Origin: Bradyrhizobium sp.
Lineage (GTDB): Bacteria > Pseudomonadota > Alphaproteobacteria > Rhizobiales > Xanthobacteraceae
Length of the DNA: 17,263 nt
Assembly (NCBI GenBank): GCA_025960445.1
Contig: JAICIT010000006.1
Location: 1 to 17,263 of the forward strand
Direction of reading: 5' to 3'
Shown: piece by piece, positions 15,111 through 17,263 of the stretch
Layout of the letters: each line of letters starts with the position of its first letter
Numbering within the stretch: position 1 is the first letter of the stretch
Notes under the pieces: generated by a model
Database searches by the model: none
The model's input: the letters and a program-made list of their open reading frames with translations, nothing else
Told to the model about the DNA's origin: nothing
Translations under genes and position numbers: made by a program

Positions 15111-15170
15111 GAGCGTTTTCGAGCGAAGTGGACGCCGGTTTGCGTGAAGAAAACGCGTCAGAATAAGAAG
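15111..15170. repeat. Extragenic palindromic repeat inside the minus-strand operon
   Basis: A sequence running GAGCGTTTTCGAGCGAAGTG ... CGTGAAGAAAACGCGTCAGAA, a form I recognise as a dispersed repeat of rhizobial genomes. GCGTTTTC (15113-15120) and GAAAACGC (15149-15156) form a perfect 8-bp stem around a 28-base loop. It exactly fills the gap between the crotonase stop (15171) and the VOC gene leader, so it will be transcribed and may stabilise or separate the two messages. Confidence 0.72.
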
Positions 15171-15959
15171 CTAGTGTCCGGCGAAAACAGGTTTGCGCTT
15201 TTCGACAAAGGCTTTGGCGGCTTCCTTGTGATCGGCGGTCTCGCCCGATCGCGAGTGATGGATCGCTTCGGCGTCGAAACACGCTTCCAGCGACAAATGC
15301 TCCGCATTGTTGATGTTGCGTTTGATGTAGCCCAGCGTTACCGAGGGGCCCTGCGCCAGTGACATCGCGAGATCGCGCGCTGTGCCTTCCACCTCCGCAT
15401 CGGGAACGACCCGCGTAACGATCCCGAGCGCGAGGGCTTCCTGCGCGGTCAGCACCGGCGACATCAGATAGAGCTCACGCGCCTTGGCGCTGCCGAGCAG
15501 ATGGGTCAGGAAATAAGTCCCGCCATAGTCGCCGGACAAGCCGACCTTGGCGAAGGCGGTAGTGATCTTGGCCGATGCAGAGGCGACCCGAAGGTCGCAT
15601 GCCAGCGCGATCGAAAGGCCGGCGCCGGCAGCCGCGCCATCCACCTGCGCCACGACAGGCTTCGGCATCTCATGCAGGATGCGGGAGACTTCCATTCCGC
15701 GACGCAGATTGGCCATCTTGGCTTCGAACGGCAATGGCGCGCGACCCTCCGCCATCGATTTGACGTCGCCGCCGACGCAGAACGTGCCGCCCGCGCCCTT
15801 GAGCAGAACGGCGCGGACTTCGTGATCTTCAGCCGCCCGCCGCGCTGCCTCGACCAGGCCCCGGGTCATTTCCGCATTGAGCGCGTTGCGCCGGTCGGGA
15901 CGGTTCATCGTGATCGTGAGCAATCCGGACTCGAGCGCTTGCAGGACGATGTCGTTCAT
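15171..15959 (-). CDS. Enoyl-CoA hydratase/isomerase family protein, isomerase-like active site
   Basis: Crotonase-fold protein of 262 aa. Oxyanion-hole segments are FCVGGDVKSM (60-69) and DGAAAGAGLSIALACDLRV (107-125). The hydratase glutamates are replaced (S116 at the E144 position). However, D144 in KVGLSGDYGGTYFLTHLLG occupies the place of the catalytic Asp of PaaG and related delta3,delta2-enoyl-CoA isomerases. An isomerase is therefore the better guess than a hydratase; this is inference from motif position. Start ATG 15959 fits the family. An upstream in-frame ATG at 16019, abutting the previous stop, would add 20 residues. No strong Shine-Dalgarno is seen at either. Middle gene of the minus-strand operon. 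Confidence 0.88.
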   Translation of the reverse strand: MNDIVLQALESGLLTITMNRPDRRNALNAEMTRGLVEAARRAAEDHEVRAVLLKGAGGTFCVGGDVKSMAEGRAPLPFEAKMANLRRGMEVSRILHEMPKPVVAQVDGAAAGAGLSIALACDLRVASASAKITTAFAKVGLSGDYGGTYFLTHLLGSAKARELYLMSPVLTAQEALALGIVTRVVPDAEVEGTARDLAMSLAQGPSVTLGYIKRNINNAEHLSLEACFDAEAIHHSRSGETADHKEAAKAFVEKRKPVFAGH

Positions 15960-16019
15960 CAGGTTTCGCTTTCGATTTTTAGTGTCGTTGGGAGAAGTCA
16001 GAGAGTCGCGCGGATGCAT

Positions 16020-17225
16020 TCACTTCTTCACCAGCGGACAACGCGATAATTCCAGCGACTGGAAAGCCTCGCTGCCCGGAATGGTCGCCAGCAGCTTGTA
16101 GTCATCCCAACGGCCTTTCGACTCCGAGGGCTTCTTCACGTCGAACAGATACATGTCGTGAACCATGCGGCCGTCTTCCCGGATTTTGCCGTTCTTGGCG
16201 AAGAAGTCGTTGATCGGTGTCTCCTTCATCACTTTCATTACGGCGGCTGAATCGGTCGTCCCGGCGGCCTTCACCGCCTTCAGGTAATGGGTCACGGATG
16301 AATAAACGCCGGCCTGCGCCGAGGTCGGCACTCGCTTCACTCGCTCCATGAAGCGCTTGGAGAAAGCGCGGGTATCATCATTGAGGTCCCAATAGAAAGC
16401 CTCCGCCAGCAACAGACCCTGCGCGGTCTCCAGGCCGATGCTGTCGATATCGGTAACGAAGGCCAGGAGCGGAGACACCTTCTGTCCGCCCTTCATGATG
16501 CCGAATTCGGCGGCTTGCTTGATGGCGTTGACGGTGTCGCCACCGGCGTTGGCGAGTCCGATCACCTTGGCTTTGGAAGCTTGCGCCTGCAGTAGAAATG
16601 AAGAGAAGTCAGAGGTGTTGAGAGGGTGACGGACGCTGCCGAGCACCTTGCCGCCGCTCTTCAGCACGACATTGGTGGTATCTTTTTCCAGGTCTTGCCC
16701 GAACGCGTAATCGGCGGTGAGGAAGAACCAGGTGTCGAGGCCCTGTTTGACCGCCGCCAAGCCGGTAACGTTAGCCTGCGCGAACGTGTCGAACACATAG
16801 TGCACGGTGTAGGGACCGCACGCTTCGTTGGAGAGCCGGATCGAACCCGGCCCGTTGAATATCACGATCTTGTTGCGCGCCTTGGCGATCTCGCCGGCAG
16901 CGAGCGCGGTAGCGGACGCCGCCACGTCATAGAGCATTTCGACCCCCTGATTGTCGAACATGTCGCGGGCGATGTTGGCGGCAAGGTCGGCCTTGTTGAG
17001 GTGGTCCGCGGCGACGATCTCGATCTTGCGGCCCAGCACTTCGCCGCCGAAATCCTCCGCCGCCATTTTCGCCGCTTCCTCGCTCCCGGCGCCGGTGATG
17101 TCGGCATAAAGGCTGGACATGTCGAGAATGCCGCCTAGCTTCAGCGGAGGCTTGCCTTGCGCCGACGCATCGGTGGCGGCCAATGCCAACACCAGCGCGA
17201 AGACGCCTGAAAGAATTTGTTTCAT
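16020..17225 (-). CDS. ABC transporter periplasmic substrate-binding protein (LivJ-like, branched-chain amino acid type)
   Basis: A 401-aa periplasmic type I binding protein of the Leu/Ile/Val family (Peripla_BP_6). A signal peptide (MKQILSGVFALVLALAATDASA) with likely cleavage after residue 22 leaves about 379 residues. Family hallmarks are LKLGGILDMSSLYADITGAGSEEAAKMAAEDFGG, VEMLYDVAASATALAAGEIAKARNK, TWFFLTADYAFGQDLEKD and VIGLANAGGDTVNAIKQAAEFG. In soil alphaproteobacteria many such proteins bind aromatic or other organic acids, so an amino acid ligand should not be assumed. Start ATG 17225 is set by GGGAGG at 17231-17236. An ATG at 17252 would put nine extra charged residues before the signal. 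First gene of the minus-strand operon. Its permease and ATPase genes are not in the window. Confidence 0.93.
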   Translation of the reverse strand: MKQILSGVFALVLALAATDASAQGKPPLKLGGILDMSSLYADITGAGSEEAAKMAAEDFGGEVLGRKIEIVAADHLNKADLAANIARDMFDNQGVEMLYDVAASATALAAGEIAKARNKIVIFNGPGSIRLSNEACGPYTVHYVFDTFAQANVTGLAAVKQGLDTWFFLTADYAFGQDLEKDTTNVVLKSGGKVLGSVRHPLNTSDFSSFLLQAQASKAKVIGLANAGGDTVNAIKQAAEFGIMKGGQKVSPLLAFVTDIDSIGLETAQGLLLAEAFYWDLNDDTRAFSKRFMERVKRVPTSAQAGVYSSVTHYLKAVKAAGTTDSAAVMKVMKETPINDFFAKNGKIREDGRMVHDMYLFDVKKPSESKGRWDDYKLLATIPGSEAFQSLELSRCPLVKK

Positions 17226-17263
17226 CGAAGCCTCCCTTTGGGCATGCCGCATTGACTTGCGGG

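Noticed and set aside
15094..15282. 63-residue N-terminal extension of the VOC protein
   Set aside because: It would read through a dispersed repeat into the preceding gene and has no domain character; ATG 15093 starts the fold directly.
1..17263. CRISPR array, tRNA/rRNA, insertion sequence or integrase
   Set aside because: I looked for spaced repeats, tRNA-like folds, transposase and integrase motifs and found none; only the 22-bp repeat pair and two dispersed extragenic repeats are present.

Overview
The window looks like chromosomal DNA of a Bradyrhizobium-type alphaproteobacterium (Nitrobacteraceae). The evidence is the GC-rich coding style of the right two thirds, two extragenic repeats at 14258-14291 and 15111-15170 of a kind I recognise from rhizobial intergenic regions, and the gene families present. 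This is family recognition by eye, not a database result.

Left part (1-7140): a block with lower GC and looser codon use than the rest; sampled 60-base lines give about 43-55% GC here against 60-65% further right. It holds a large protein with a double zinc ribbon, a class III nucleotide cyclase domain, a STAND-like ATPase and TPR repeats (331-3666). Downstream on the same strand is a subtilisin-family protease with no visible signal peptide (3753-5030). Facing them on the minus strand is a pair of unrecognised genes, both with TTG starts (6748 to 6356, then 6351 to 5119). The first 22 bases of the window are repeated exactly at 7212-7233 inside the 3' end of a CAP-domain gene. The low-GC block therefore lies between direct repeats, which suggests an insertion or a duplication boundary. 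No integrase, transposase or tRNA is visible.

Middle (7150-9964): a small exported His-rich protein and a CAP-domain exported protein overlap in a two-gene minus-strand operon. A 2-dehydropantoate 2-reductase family gene, also minus strand, ends in a clear intrinsic terminator. Two plus-strand genes encode envelope or stress proteins of the YidB and GlsB/YeaQ families.

Right part (9988-17225): a CoA-ester catabolism cluster. An SDR oxidoreductase (minus) diverges from a plus-strand operon of two acyl-CoA dehydrogenases and an enoyl-CoA hydratase/isomerase family protein. Converging on this operon is a minus-strand operon of an ABC-type periplasmic binding protein, a second crotonase-fold protein and a VOC/glyoxalase-like protein. 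The likely logic is uptake of an organic acid or aromatic/alicyclic substrate followed by beta-oxidation-like steps. The substrate cannot be read from the sequence. The 277-base divergent spacer (10771-11047) carries two dyads that could be operators, but no regulator gene lies in the window.
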